In this document: piece by piece, positions 1 to 11,693 of the stretch
How the letters are laid out: each line of letters starts with the position of its first letter
Numbering within the stretch: the stretch's first letter is position 1
Source of the DNA: Allium sativum
Taxonomy: Eukaryota; Streptophyta; Magnoliopsida; Asparagales; Amaryllidaceae
Reading direction: 5' to 3'
Length of the DNA: 64,000 nucleotides
NCBI GenBank assembly: GCA_030737875.1
Contig: CM060919.1
Span: 802,821,160 to 802,885,159 of the forward strand
Made by a program: the position numbers and the translations under genes
The notes under the pieces: generated by a model
Databases searched by the model: none
Told to the model about the DNA's origin: nothing
The model's input: only the letters and a program-made list of their open reading frames with translations

Positions 1-436
1 AATCAAAATGTTATTTACAAGTAAGAAAATCTTACATTATAATAGCTTTCAATTTCAAACCAATATTTAGATAGGGTTAGACTCGCTAGAAGACTTTTAC
101 TCTTCTTCTACTTTTTACCTTGTTATGGAAAAAGATAAGTTATAGAATTTGAGTTAAAAGCTGAGCGAACGAAAGAACCTAATCAAAGAGGATCTACAAA
201 GAAAGATGGATTCAAATGAAAAGGGAATTTCAGGAAAAGATTAAAATATTAAACAAATTATTATATTCGGAAATATTTGTTTAAAAATATTTTAAAACCA
301 TTTAAAAAACAATTTATACTTTAAAAATACGCTCTCTCTCAAGAAGGATTGTGCGATGGATTTTACCCATTCTAGGGTTTCACTACCCTATCTCTAATGA
401 GCTTTTACCCCATAAGCTAAAGCTTTGATAAACCTA

Positions 437-448
437 TCTCTGATACCA
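437..448 (-). promoter_or_regulatory. PBS of D1 (initiator tRNA-Met type)
   Basis: The minus strand reads TGGTATCAGAGA directly after the LTR with a two-base spacer. It matches the complement of the plant initiator tRNA-Met 3' end at 11 of 12 positions. The last base differs. Confidence 0.85.
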
Positions 449-450
449 TA

Positions 451-1760
451 TGTAACATACTGTCTTTCGTACACTTTAAGATAGTAATTAAACCAACCCA
501 AACCGTTTGAAATAACAGAACGTCATTAGCTTCTGAGGTAAATAGAATAAATCACAGAATCACATATCACAAACACTAAGCAATATAATATCGCATAGTG
601 GAAAATACATAATACAATAGTAGTTCATGAGGGTACTAAAATAAAAATTTACAACTTATACATAATATCAGAGTTAAAAAATGAAATACAGCGGAAGTCT
701 AATACAATGAATTTCTAATACATAAATTGATAACTGTTATGCGCAGCTTTGCACTGGAAATTGCACGACCAACAATATTCAAATTTTCGGATGAAATTTT
801 CACTACTTCTACATCTAATAGAACGTATTTTAAATTCTAAATTTATGTTATGAAAAACCATAGAATATTTTCAAAATAAAATTTCGATTTAAATCGGAAG
901 TTAAATCATTAAAAATAGCAGGTTGTTACAGATCTAACATGAGTTGGGTCTAAATATATGTAATAAACATGATTAAACTAAAAAATTGTCGGTTTATACG
1001 ATTAAATTAGGTTTTCCTCAGACGTCTAAATCTGAATTATCAGATCTAGGGTGAATGTACCCTATAACATATCGATTTGATCCTAATTTACCCATATAAT
1101 CTATAGTTTCTGTATGAGAAATATCTATCACTCACCAATTTCTAGATCCAATGTATAACCGGTGAAATCATATCTGGATAGCAATAGAAAACCCCCAAAA
1201 TTGATGAAATAATGATGATCTAATATTTCTTGATGATATAGCCTCTGGAGGCAATCTATGATGAATTAGTTAAAAGGAATGGAAAAATTTAGGATCAGGT
1301 TGAACAGGAGATAACGGGCGCCCAACCTAATATTTGAATGAAGAGAGAAACCCTAATTCTCACCCCCCAATCCCTCTATTTTTAGTCGCAGTTCATTAGC
1401 CTAATGGTATGACTAATCAGCTCGTTAACAGCTAATTAGTCTACCTAACAGAAGTTGAAGCTTAAAACGGTGATTTCTCCCAAACCGCTGAACCAAATCT
1501 TTCATGTGACCACTCTACGGAATTATAAACCGCATTTCCAATCCAATCAAATCAATCTCAGCACCTGATTCAATCCCTATCAAAAGTAATAGATAAAATA
1601 ATATTCACAAGGATAAAATGGTCATAAATCGATTCGATAAAAATCATGGATATGTCTCACATCCCCATGAACATATTAAAATATGAAAATGGTCCGACCA
1701 CTAGAGAATAAAATATAAATATTTTACGACCGTTCTATACGTAAAATATGGATTGTTACA
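451..1760 (-). repeat. D1 5' LTR, 1310 bp
   Basis: On the minus strand it begins TGTAACAATCC and ends GTATGTTACA, giving TG...CA termini. Much of the first 870 bases matches the D2 LTR (11694-12515), including the phrases around GGGGATGTGAGACAT and TCACCCTAGATCTGAT. The TATA position of D2 (TATAAATA) reads CTAAAAATAG here, near 1371-1390, so the core promoter is degraded. Confidence 0.8.
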
Positions 1761-1772
1761 CAATAAAACCAA

Positions 1773-3200
1773 ATGTGCCATGTAGCATTTCTTTCTAATA
1801 TTGAACCTAAAACTAAAAAGGGATCCTCTACTGACTATGATTGGGTTATAGCTATGAAAGAAGAGCTAAACCAATTCAAACGCAATGAAGTTTGGATATT
1901 AGTCCGTGGACCGAGTGACCAAACTGTCATCGGAACCAAATGGGTCTGCAAAAACAAAGTGGATGGACAAGGTAAAATAACTACGAATAAAGATGGATTA
2001 GTTGAACTAGGATATAATCAAGGGGAAGGAATTGACTACAAAGAAAATATTACTCCTATCGCAAGACTAGAAGCAATATGAATCTTACTGGCCTATGCAT
2101 GTTCTCATAACTTCAAACTTTGTCAAATGGATGTAAAAAGTGATTTTTTAAATGGATATTTAAAAGAAAACATATGTATTGAACAACCTCCCCTATTTAC
2201 CCATGAAAAATTTCCTGACATGTCTATAAACTAATGAGGACTCTATATGACTTAGAAAAAGCACTCTGTGCTTGGTATAAATGACTTAAGACCTATCTTA
2301 TTGATTCAGGGTTTCAAATCAGGAGAGTTGATCAAGCACTTTTTATAAAAAAATCTAAAAAGGATATTTTAATAGTTCAAATTTATATAGACGATATTAT
2401 TTTTGGTTCCATAAATGAAAAATTATATCAAGATTTTTCAGAAATAATGACTAAGGAATCTGAAATGTCCCATATGGAGAATTAATTTATTTTATTATTC
2501 TACAAATTAAACTACTACAATATTGTATTTTTATAAATCAAGAAAAATATTGTAATAATCTAATCAAATGATTTGGGATGAAAAGCACTTCTTCTAAATA
2601 AACTCCCATGAGTATAACAACACATCTTGATAGAGATGAAACTAGCAAAAGTGTTGACCGTAAACTGTACCGAAGTATGACTGGATCATTATTATATTTA
2701 ACTATAAGTTCCCTGATATAATGATAAGTGTTTGTTTATGTGAAAATTTTCAAGCCAATCCAAAGTAATCACATTTATGAGTAGTGAAATGTGTAGTGTG
2801 ATATCTCAGCAACACCAAAGACTTTAGACTTTTCTATCCAAAAGAATGTTCTTTTGAATTGATATCTTTTAGTAATGCAGATTTTGGTGGATCTTGAACT
2901 GATTGGAAAAATACGAGTGGTACATGTCATTTTATTGGCAAATCTCTAGTCTCTTAGTTTAGCAAGATAAAAAACTGCGTCTCACTCTCGATGTGTTAAG
3001 AAGAATATATTTTTACAGCCTTGGCTTATGCTCAAGTAAGTTATAGGCAACAAACACTTAGAGATTTTGGAATAAAATTTATCTAAATGGACTATTTATT
3101 GTTGTAACACTAGTGCAATTAACTTATCTAAAGATCCAATCAATCAGTTATAAACTAAACATATTGACATTCATCATCATTTTTTTGCAATAATATTGAA
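1773..3200 (+). pseudogene. Copia reverse transcriptase-RNase H, decayed
   Basis: The enzyme would copy element RNA into DNA in the cytoplasmic particle. The first 102 codons are open and show EELNQFKRNEVW, IGTKWVCKNK and GIDYKENITPIARLEAI, all typical of the copia RT N-terminus. An in-frame TGA at 2079-2081 stands where arginine (CGA) is expected. The same frame then continues with LLAYACSHNFKLCQMDVKSD. Later pieces include the catalytic YIDD box (about 2383-2394, followed by IIFGS) and RNase H phrases around 2860-3180, ending in a KHIDIHHHFF-like motif. Several stops and frameshifts separate these blocks. The recurrent CGA-to-TGA type change fits methylation-driven C-to-T decay. The product is certainly non-functional. 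Confidence 0.88.
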
Positions 3201-4803
3201 AAGGGTTTAATAATAGCAATTATCTCGTTTATTGATTTATAGCCTTTTTAAGTATTTTTGCAGAAATAATATTTTCATTTTTATGCTCTCAAGCACTCGA
3301 ACTATGTTCACTTGATTAGAAGTCACATACACTTACCATTTTATTATTAAGTGTTTCTTGTCTATACATATGAAAATATTACATTTTTATTTAATTTCCT
3401 AATACTTTTAAAACTATTCTCGGTTATCTATTTATAACTTGAAGATTATAGGTTCAAAATTACTGTTTATTTTGAACCACAATCTCTTTGCCTCTTTTTA
3501 GTTAATTATATATATATATATATAAACCATATTTTATAATATAAGTTTTCATATACAAAATCAATCTTCGTTTCGAAGTTTAACTTTCACCACAGTGGTT
3601 TCTCATGGCTCCAACAACAACCAATCTTCGATTGATTACAGTCCACTATCATCCGACTCTTCGCCAACACCACTTCCGACTCCTACCCCAATCATGAGCC
3701 AGTCTACATCTGGTCATCCTACCACATGGGATATACTTCAGATAATATGAAATCAAAATGAGCTCTATTTATTTCTCCAACCACCAAGGAGAAAATGAAT
3801 GACATTCATCATTACCAGCGTCTACAGATGGAATTACAACATGAACTTTATTTTGAATAGAAAGTTACTTCCAAACGCCTGGGTTTTCTTGGATAAATGG
3901 CACTAAAATTCTGTGGCTTCGCTATGTGCAGTGTTCACGAATAATTTTTAGTTCCTACTTCATCTCTTAATCCTTCTTCATCCTACAGAAAACCTAGGGA
4001 GTCGTATCTCTAACGACCTCTTGTGTCTCCAAACACATAGGAGTGTGGCAACAACTGGTCTTCAGTGGACTCAAACAACGAGAATACTAAAGGGGACAAA
4101 GGGAGCACAAGACTCCAAGAAAACCTTCTTCATCTTCCTCCAAATAAATTCTTATGCCATTTAAACTTTTATTTCACATTTTTGGATTTTTTTTGTTTGT
4201 TTCAACTACATAAAATCTTCATCAGCTTCTATTTGTATATGCATACTATAAATAAAGATTTTTTTTAACAACAGAACAATTTTATTGGGCAAAAATGGCG
4301 AATTTAGTCAACCAAAGTATCATTTCAGTCGACTGATCCAGAAACGTGGTAATAATTTTTTCCTAGAACCAATCGTCTAAACCGACAGGCCAGTCGACTG
4401 AACCCCAAGGCAAAAACTCTCGGGAAAGAAATTCAGTTGATTGACCTGTACTCCGTTCGACTGAATCGATAGGCCAGCAACCGCTATAACTACTTAAACT
4501 TCCCCACTTTACCTCCTCCTCTATTATTTCATTCCTCATTTCATTTTTTAGCCGTAACTTACCTAATTCTTTGAACCCTACCTCCACAAAAATTAGTTTT
4601 TTTGCCGCAAAACTTACATCAATGACACCATAAAAGAGACCTAGATAAGGAGCATCTTCATCTCAAGGTCCATCCGACTCACAAATTCATCAATGGTTAT
4701 TCGATGACACCATAGTAAAAAAGATGGGAAAAGATGCAAAATTCCAAAAATTGAAGGCTTCTTTGTTAACTACCCGGATTTTTCTCCCAATTCTATTAAA
4801 GGA
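3201..4803 (+). other. Copia post-pol spacer with GTCGAC palindromes
   Basis: This is internal sequence of element E between RNase H and the env-like frame. It is AT-rich and has a short TA run near 3510. No long reading frame is convincing. Two perfect CAGTCGACTG palindromes sit at 4326-4335 and 4391-4400, with decayed copies to about 4475. A plausible start of the post-pol ORF lies near 3605 (ATGGCTCCAACAACAACC), but it breaks after a few dozen codons. Confidence 0.55.
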
Positions 4804-5366
4804 TTGGGTATAAGGAGTGGATTGGAATCCTTACTAGATTGCAATTATAATAACCTTAAAACTTATCCTATCATTGTGAAGCTTTTCTATGCTAATCTCA
4901 ATCTCGATCATCAAAATCCAAGGAATCGAGAAGATTGCATATGGAAAATGGTGTGTGGTAAAACAATTTTCTTGCCTATTGATAAAATTTCTCACATTTT
5001 GAAATCTACACGTGAAGGTAGAGAATTGCATGAGGTTGAATGTGATATGACTATAAGAGATAGAGTTAGTCATATATTTTAGGATGATGATATAACAAAT
5101 TTGAAATTAGTTGAGTTACGATCCAAAGCGAGGATTTTTCACCGGGCGCATATGAGGACAATCACATCCCAAATTGGTAGCTTTGAACTTGTGTATGAAA
5201 ATAATTTTAAGGCCTTGTATACTATTTAGGGAAAGATTCATGTGAATTGGATTCGCTTGTTACTTGATGAGTTTCTATCTTTCAACCATGGTCGAATGAA
5301 CATTATATACTATGGAGTATACATCACAAGGCTTCTTATGAATCTTAACGTTCCTGTTACCGGTTA
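4804..5366 (+). pseudogene. Env-like / plant transposon-associated ORF remnant of copia element E
   Basis: One frame runs from 4804 to 5366 with two internal stops, at about 5080 and 5228. The readable phrases are LKTYPIIVKLFYANLNL, KMVCGKTIFLPIDKISHIL, GKIHVNWIRLLLDEFLSF and IIYYGVYITRLLMNLNV. This pattern (F-Y-A-N-L, a G-K-x-I core, then N-W and Y-G-V-x-I-T-R) resembles the putative plant transposon protein domain found after pol in SIRE-type elements. Its function in those elements is unknown; an envelope-like role has been proposed but not shown. Sequence from 5367 to about 5935 continues as a Pro/Ser/Thr/Gln-rich, frame-broken tail. Confidence 0.6.
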
Positions 5367-6123
5367 AAAGTACTCCACGTGGATGTTCCAAATGCAAAAA
5401 CGCTAAGTCTCATAGGGTTACCAAAAAGTTCTCCTCCACTACGATGCCCTATGAACATTGGTTGCAATGACAACGTTGGAGTAAAGCTCAAATTACCTCT
5501 CAACAACCCGAGCAAGCCTCTTCACAACCTCCTAGACCATCTCGTCCTACATGATCTTCCTCTACCACTCAACCAAAAGAAAAAATTATCATTGCAAGTC
5601 CCGCCTTAGGTCCTCATTAATCTATGGAAATCATGTATCAAATTAGCAAATTTTGGACTCCCTCCTCAAGAAAGTGGACAGAAAACTTGATAAAGTGAAG
5701 GGATTCTTCAACATACTTTGGAATCTAATTGTGTTCGACAAGTGCTTCTACATGTATTGGATATCATCACAATCTCGACAAACGTCCCACACCTCACTTC
5801 ACATGGTCCACATTTGAAGAGCATTATAATAATGATACAAGAATCAATGAAGCTAGTGGAGGTGGTGATGGAACTACTCAAGGTAACAAGGGCAAGGAGA
5901 TTGGTGGACAAGGATAAGCATTTTATAAACTTGTTGTAAATTTCATTTGATAACTTTTGTACTATGTTTTCGCTTTAGCACTTTCTATAAACAACTTATT
6001 GTCTCTTTGTAAGGCTTGTATACATATAGCCTTGGCGGTTAAAACTACTATGAAAAGTCTGTATTAAAGTCTGTGATGTACTTTATGTTTTGTTATGGTT
6101 ATGATACAGTTATGTTCTAATAT
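5367..6123 (+). other. Decayed tail of the env-like ORF and downstream copia sequence
   Basis: Short open stretches are rich in Ser, Pro and Gln (for example QASSQPPRPSRPT around 5510-5560), as in the low-complexity C-terminal parts of copia post-pol ORFs. From about 5940 the sequence is AT-rich and non-coding. It stops at the LINE target site. Confidence 0.45.
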
Positions 6124-6137
6124 ATTAGGAATTATTA
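6124..6137. repeat. Left target-site duplication of the LINE (14 bp)
   Basis: ATTAGGAATTATTA here is identical to 8564-8577. Long duplications of this kind are made by target-primed reverse transcription and define the insertion ends. Confidence 0.85.
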
Positions 6138-6572
6138 TTATTATTTGAAAGGCAAGTGATTTTTTTTATTCATAACTTCAAGAGTTACATCGATAAATAA
6201 TAATTCCACTAAAGCAATACAGACTCTTAACATTTCTAGCCTTGGACTTACCAAAAGAGAAAAAGTTTTAAAAAGTATTTATTTTCTGACATTATACTTA
6301 TCAAGGTGAAAACACAAAGCGACTCCACCTTGCTGAAATAATTTCTATATCCAAAAAAACTAAAAGAAGACCAGCAGCTGACCAGATTCACATAAACTTG
6401 AATCATCCAATAGACACATCCATGAAACATCGTTCTTTGAACCCTCTTGCCAATATCAGGAAAGTACTTGCATAGGAATTTGTTCAGTTAGTCAAAGTGG
6501 CAACTAAAACCCGAAAATATAGTGAGAGCCACTGTCACCATCAAGGTACATGAAGTATCAGATAGAGCAAAA
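6138..6572 (-). other. LINE 3' region without ORF2
   Basis: 435 bases follow the ORF1 stop. The longest open stretch is 60 codons (6430-6248) and resembles no reverse transcriptase motif. The end nearest 6138 reads as an A-rich tail with AAT units on the minus strand. Confidence 0.5.
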
Positions 6573-8528
6573 TCAGTTTAAACAAGAATCGAACAAAGGA
6601 CCAGGATTTTTCCTAGTATGTCTTTTTGATGATTTCATCTTGTTGTTGAGAGGTAGCACATCTTCTGGCTTGTAGTCTATACCATCATCTAAATTAGTGT
6701 CATCCCATAATTTTCCTTTCAGTTTCTTGGATTTTAAAGATGGTATAGAACTAGTGGGATTAGCAGAAGAAAGTGAAGACATAGAGGTGTTAACACGTGG
6801 GAAGGTCAAGCCACAGCTAGTGACCATAGAAGGAGGTAGAATGATATTCTGAGGATGCTTCAAGTTTGCATATGGGGAAGTTTTGGAAGCTGAGGGTGTC
6901 TTGGAGTTATTCAAGTCATTTACAACAGCAGTGGAAGGTGTTGCAAAGCTAAAAGTCAGTGGACAAGGCATGGTGATGTTTGGGCTAGATAGTCAGGAGA
7001 GGACATACCTGAAGAACTGGTCATCCTATTACTAGAATTTTGTAGCTTAATCAACATTATTTGTGTTGCCATCAGAGAGATTACCAAACACAGCATCATC
7101 AACTTCGTACTGTGCTTCATTATTCTCCACAATATTATGAACTTCTTCATATTGCTTTCTCCAATGATGCTTGTCACTTGTGCTTCTATCCCTACAGCAC
7201 TATCAAGTGCTCTACCATTCGTAAGATCAGCTTCCTTACTATTGACATGTTCCTTAGCATTAGTCCTCTCAGCATTACCTTTACCATCTAAATTAGTTTC
7301 CAATACAGTAAAAGGATTGTCATTAACCTTAGCCACTTCAGTTTCATTATTAATTGCCTTATTGTTCTGCACCCCTTTCCTTCTCCAGTACTTGGCATTT
7401 TTTGAATTAGTAGGAATCCAATTGCCTTGAATATCAGTAGAAGCAGGTTTCCTGTTAAATTTTTGAGGATAATAATTAGTTTTGGCTTTATTATTATCCA
7501 AATCCTCAACATGATTCTCACCACCATCATTTGCATGGGTGTTAACTCACAACTACTAGTAGCACGACCAAATACCTTACAAATAGTGCAATTTTGGGTC
7601 TCCAGTCATAAGTTAATTTAACTGATGGGCACTCTTTTCCTAAATCTCCTACCACTATTTTATCAGGGAGATTAAACTCCAAGGAAATCTCGATTAGTGA
7701 TTTAGCATACCTAAATCTCTGCAGCTTTTCAATGCTACTATCAAAGCATATCAATCTCCCCACATGACATGCTAGCAAATTAATACCCAATAATGTCCAC
7801 AGAATAGTTGGAATGCAATAAAAATGATCCCAAACAGGGACATTTTTAATCCTAGCCTGTGAATTTCCTATAGTAGGATCTCATCTAGTTATGATAAACA
7901 TGTGTCCTTTGAAGAAAATGGGGTCACATTTCAAAAAAAAAATCCTATCTGAATCATTAGAAAAGTTGAAAACGATATGCTTTCCATCCGATTTAATACT
8001 AACTTCCCCATCTAGTTTCTAGAAATGATTTAAGAAATTTACCACCTTGGAATTAGAAGAATTACCATCCAGGAAGAAACCCACCAAAAAGTTGCTCCAA
8101 AATTTTATTTCCTTAGATCTGACAATATCTGGAATCTTCTGTTGTATGCCATCCCTAGGAATGTCGAAGTGCTGGGGCTGGAAGGCTCCAGCATTACGAG
8201 GGAGTGTAGAAAAAAGGGATGCATGGTCCTTCTTAATGAAAGATGGATAGGAGGCATTAGAGGTTGAAGGATTTGCAGAGAAAAACGTCGAATTGAAATT
8301 TGAGCAATCTCCAACTGGAGATGAATTAGGTCTAGAAGAGGAAGGATTTGAATATGAAGATGTAGATCTGAAATTGGCATCGAAGGGTTTGTCTGAAGAG
8401 GAGAAGTTAACAGTAGGAAGGGGTGGGTCAGGGGGAATTGGTAGAGGAGTACGAGAAGGAAGTGGAGGGAAGGTGGTGTCGAAGGAGGAGGTGGATGAGG
8501 AAGAAAGAGAGGATTGCGTAGACGCCAT
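6573..8528 (-). pseudogene. LINE ORF1 with DUF4283 domain and zinc knuckle, broken
   Basis: ORF1 proteins of plant L1 elements bind element RNA. The frame starts at 8528 with a Ser/Pro-rich N-terminus (MASTQSSLSSSSTS). A DUF4283-like domain then runs from about 8150 to 7640: EIKFWSNFLVGFFLDG, a single stop after NFLNHF, a decayed stretch, then LLACHVGRLICFDSSIEKLQ and YAKSLIEISLEFNLPDKIVV. A zinc knuckle follows YDWRPKI, but its histidine position reads Arg (C-x2-C-x4-R-x4-C). After a frameshift the tail continues with WIPTNSKNAKYWRRKG and a basic C-terminus ending KKLKGKLWDDTNLDDG...RKNPGPLFDSCLN. Total length is about 650 residues before decay. Confidence 0.78.
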
Positions 8529-8563
8529 TTTTCAAAAATAATAGTTTCAATCCTCACCGGTAC

Positions 8564-8577
8564 ATTAGGAATTATTA
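8564..8577. repeat. Right target-site duplication of the LINE (14 bp)
   Basis: Identical to 6124-6137. It marks the LINE 5' end, since the ORF1 leader begins directly beside it. Confidence 0.85.
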
Positions 8578-8753
8578 CCAAGTATAATTCCTATTTGTCG
8601 ATGACAAAGGTGGAGAAATTTTTACTAATCATTTCGTATAGGGTATAATATGTCATCATATGCTAGGGGAGTAAGTATGAATTCTTTTATAGTATATATC
8701 ATCATATATCGTATCTTCATTTATAGGTTGTCATTAATCAAATAGGAAGAGAA

Positions 8754-9900
8754 TGTTGAGTCATGGTTTTGATTCATGACAAGGAACTCATCGATCGGAG
8801 AAGTAATTCAATTATCAAAGTGACAAGTAGAGCATCACTCGTATTACTTATAACTATAGAGGAGACAAGACTACACACTAATATATGAGAGTCTTTTCTG
8901 TGAGTTTTGAGTCTTAGTAGCATATATTTGTTAAAATCTATTCTCGAGTAGTTTATAATTCTACATGACACATTTTTAGGTATATATATATAAAGTGTTC
9001 ATTGTTCATTTTTACCAGGTTAGTCGACCGACCCATGAAAGTCAGTCGACTAAATCTAGAAATAGTGTGCAGCATGCACACGTGCACGACCATATAAACT
9101 TCAGTCGATTGCCACTGAAATTCAGTCAACTGAAATTACTTTAACTATCATTTCTCTAGAAGAGTCACCTCTATTCATGAAGAGTTATGGTCAATACATA
9201 TGGATGCTTCTATTCGATTGAAATCTTCATAAATGGTTATAACTATTTAAATGCTATATAAACATGTTTTTTCATAATCAAAATTACTTAACTGAACTTA
9301 ATCAATTGTGAATTTTATATTCTATAAGCACTCTCAGACTTACAACTGCTTAAATCCATAAATTAATACTTTAATTCTTTGATTCCAAGAAATATTTTTC
9401 CTTCTTATATTCACATGCACAATATATTTACTTGAGGAGAAGATTATAGGAAGGGGGTAATATCAGTGATATATCCGTGTTATCTAGAATACAAAGAGTC
9501 AACTAATATTTATATTTGTAGAAACCACGTTCTACTACTCAGATATGTTAAAGTCCTTTTCAGCTGCTGAGGCGTGAAATCTTGTTTTTGCTACTCTGGT
9601 ATTGTATACGTATTCTTCTAGGATATGTGAGGGTTTGTTGCTAATTCCAGAAGGAGTCTGGGACTGGATGTACGATGAAGCTCCGAACCAGTATAAAAAT
9701 CCTAGTGCGATTGCTTATTATTTATTTTAATACTAGTATCTGTCATATATATAGTTTTGCACTAGTATGTCTCCATATAACGCGATTTATAGTCACTTTC
9801 AATCATTTCTCATCACTTTTTTATTCAGATTTTGTTCGTAATCTACATTATTTTCCTCTATGGTCTTAAATGTTTCTAATAATTCATTTGATTCGTTGTT
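8754..9900 (+). repeat. 3' LTR of copia element E (right end approximate)
   Basis: It starts TGTTGAGTCATGG after a purine-rich AGGAAGAGAA tract that serves as a polypurine tract. It contains palindromic islands at 9022-9140 (AGTCGAC, CAGTCGAC and decayed copies) and GCTATATAAACATG near 9253. The SIRE/Maximus signature GGGACTGGATGTA...GAACCAGTATAAAA lies at about 9659-9702. I could not find a clear CA terminus, so the end at 9900 is estimated from the usual LTR length. Confidence 0.65.
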
Positions 9901-10684
9901 TAGAGGTCCAAAATCAGTTTAATCGTTGGTTCTTATTGTTATATAGTTTTACTTGATATCTGCTTGGTATGCTTATTCGTTTGGAATATTTTCGTATTGA
10001 ATGTAAATTTTGCCTTTGTTTTAAAAATAGCCAACCCATTTGTTTTATCTTTTCTAAAAGATGGATAAGGATTATAATAAATTGGAGATCTTGTTTAGCT
10101 AGTACAAAAGGATCATACTTTTGATAATGCAATGTATGCTTTATTTAAATAAGATTATATTTTTTGGAAAAGTCGATCGGTTTTTATAGTGATCCATAAC
10201 ACTTATTGCTATAACAAATATTAATTACAAAAAGAATGAGAGAATGGCAGATTGCCAATCTACTGATATCGGCCTTAAGGTGGACCATCCACCACTATTG
10301 ATTTTTAAAGTAGTCTGTTTACTCAAACCATTCTAGTTTACAGCACAAAAGCTGGTCAAAGAAACTAGACTACTCATTACAGATCATATCATAATCCATG
10401 TAAGGAATCAGTTAACTTGCATACAATACAGTAGCAGCAAAAAAATCATAACAAAAATAATGACATAAGATCATTTTCCTAGAAGGGAAAACATAGTAGA
10501 AAAGAAGCACAGGCCTGCACCGCCCATTCATAGCCATCATAAAGCGCAGCTATACTGTAAAACAATAGGAGTACAGTACTGTGAAAAGAAGAAGCATCAC
10601 ATCCTAGTAATTACTAAACGGTAGGAAAAACATCACCACCGTACTTATTCCATCAGTAACCAAAAGAGAGTGGAGTGCGAGTTA
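9901..10684. other. Unclassified AT-rich interval
   Basis: No reading frame or element terminus is recognised. Read on the minus strand it is T-rich and intron-like, and it appears continuous in character with 10823-11500. Confidence 0.3.
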
Positions 10685-10822
10685 GTTGACATCATTTAAC
10701 ATGGGTCACCATGACACCACTTACGGTGTTAGTGGTGTGTGGATGAGATTTAATGGGAGAAATTCAGGGGGCAATCACATCCCCACACCACTAATGGTGA
10801 CCCACATTAAAATAGGGTCAAC
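10685..10822. repeat. MITE-like inverted-repeat element, 138 bp
   Basis: The arms start GTTGAC (10685-10690) and end GTCAAC (10817-10822). They pair over roughly 50 bases with a few mismatches, sharing GGGTCACCAT / ATGGTGACCC and TTAGTGGTGTG / CACACCACTAA. The left arm has an extra internal hairpin (CACCACT...AGTGGTG). I see no clean target duplication, so the superfamily is unassigned. Confidence 0.6.
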
Positions 10823-11693
10823 AAACTTCTACTGACCAAAAGAAGGCTAGCATAGTGCCTCCAAAGAAAACATCACTTCTAAACTAACATAGGAAACTGC
10901 CGAGGTGGCATAGGGGGACAAGCACAAGACAAACCAGTAAAGCCAAGCTACATGCTGTAAAAACCGCATACACAAACAGTGACAAATCACCAAGGAATCT
11001 CACAACCAATACTAACAATAATGGCCTCGCAAGCATACTTCCAACACACCTAACAAATAACGACCAACAGGGAAACACAGAACCAAAAACCCATGTAATC
11101 AACAGACCGATCACCAGAAAAACCAGGCACGGTCTAACACGAAACCCACACTCTTACAAGTGGAAACACTGACTATAAACAACATGAGTCTACATACAAA
11201 ACAAATGTAAACAACAACCCAAGCAGGCTAAAACGAAACGACAGAGACTAAGAGACCAGGAGATAAACAATTACCTGACCGACACGTTGAAGTATACTTC
11301 GATCCAGAATCATAGCTAGAGTTAGATCTTCCTTTCGGTGAGAATAACCACAACAGCTGATCAACTAAGTGACTAAAGCAAGCTCAGGGATCATGAGACG
11401 TTGCGAACACCTACCAGCAAAGGATAGTGATACATAGGGAGGTACACCATTAATCACAATTATGAGAAATAGAAATGGAGTTTTCATATATATTCATACG
11501 GGGAAATTATAAGGTGTAACGATATAGGCTTACGTTTTAAAGTGAGAAAACGGTCGAAGTCAATTCGTACATAAACCAAATCTAACATTTCGGCTTTCCA
11601 TTGCAAAAATAGGTTTTTTGTCAAAATATTTTCATGTTTCTCCATCAAATGGGTGTGCTAACGTACCATAATCCTATGTTCTTATATTGTGTC
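10823..11693 (-). other. Unclassified; possible minus-strand leader/intron-like sequence
   Basis: No protein is recognised. On the minus strand, around 11480 down to 11270, the sequence reads like a plant untranslated leader that meets a donor-like GTCAG|GTAATT at about 11276-11270 and is followed by a long T-rich stretch. This is composition only. It could equally be decayed repeat. Confidence 0.25.

Larger units (their letters stand above)
1..1760 (-). mobile_element. Gypsy-like element D1, 5' end only (LTR, PBS, leader)
   Basis: This is the upstream end of a minus-strand LTR retrotransposon. Reading leftwards it runs LTR (1760 to 451), primer binding site (448 to 437), then about 436 bases of internal leader before the window edge. 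The LTR is homologous by eye to the plus-strand LTR at 11694, which fixes its orientation and boundary. It ends abruptly at 1760 against copia polymerase sequence, so it inserted into element E. The right target duplication should be CAATA (1761-1765), but the partner lies off the window. No protein is recognisable in bases 1-436. The superfamily is inferred from the TGTAACR start and the Met-tRNA PBS. Confidence 0.75.
6138..8563 (-). mobile_element. ORF1-only LINE (non-LTR retrotransposon), 2.4 kb
   Basis: The element lies on the minus strand between perfect 14-bp duplications. From its 5' end (8563) there is a 35-base leader, then an ORF1 pseudogene (8528-6573), then 435 bases without recognisable coding, ending in an A/AAT-rich tail next to 6138. 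The expected ORF2 (endonuclease plus reverse transcriptase, over 3 kb in plant L1-type elements) is absent. Because both duplications and the 5' leader are present, ORF2 was probably missing before insertion, or was lost by a later internal deletion. It would have needed another LINE's enzyme to move. Confidence 0.8.
1761..9900 (+). mobile_element. SIRE/Maximus-like Ty1/copia element E, 5' truncated in window
   Basis: The parts seen in order are an RT-RNase H remnant (1773-3200), a post-pol spacer with GTCGAC palindromes (about 4320-4480), an env-like reading frame (4804-5366 and decayed flanks), and a 3' LTR from 8754. Known SIRE-type plant copia elements have this order, including the extra ORF after pol. 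Gag, protease and integrase would lie left of the D1 insertion at 1760. A LINE (6138-8563) interrupts the part after the env-like ORF. The right end near 9900 is an estimate. Confidence 0.75.

Noticed and set aside
437..448. tRNA gene signal at the CTCTGATACCA sites
   Set aside because: Only the 12-base primer complement is present. There are no cloverleaf arms or A/B boxes at any of these sites.
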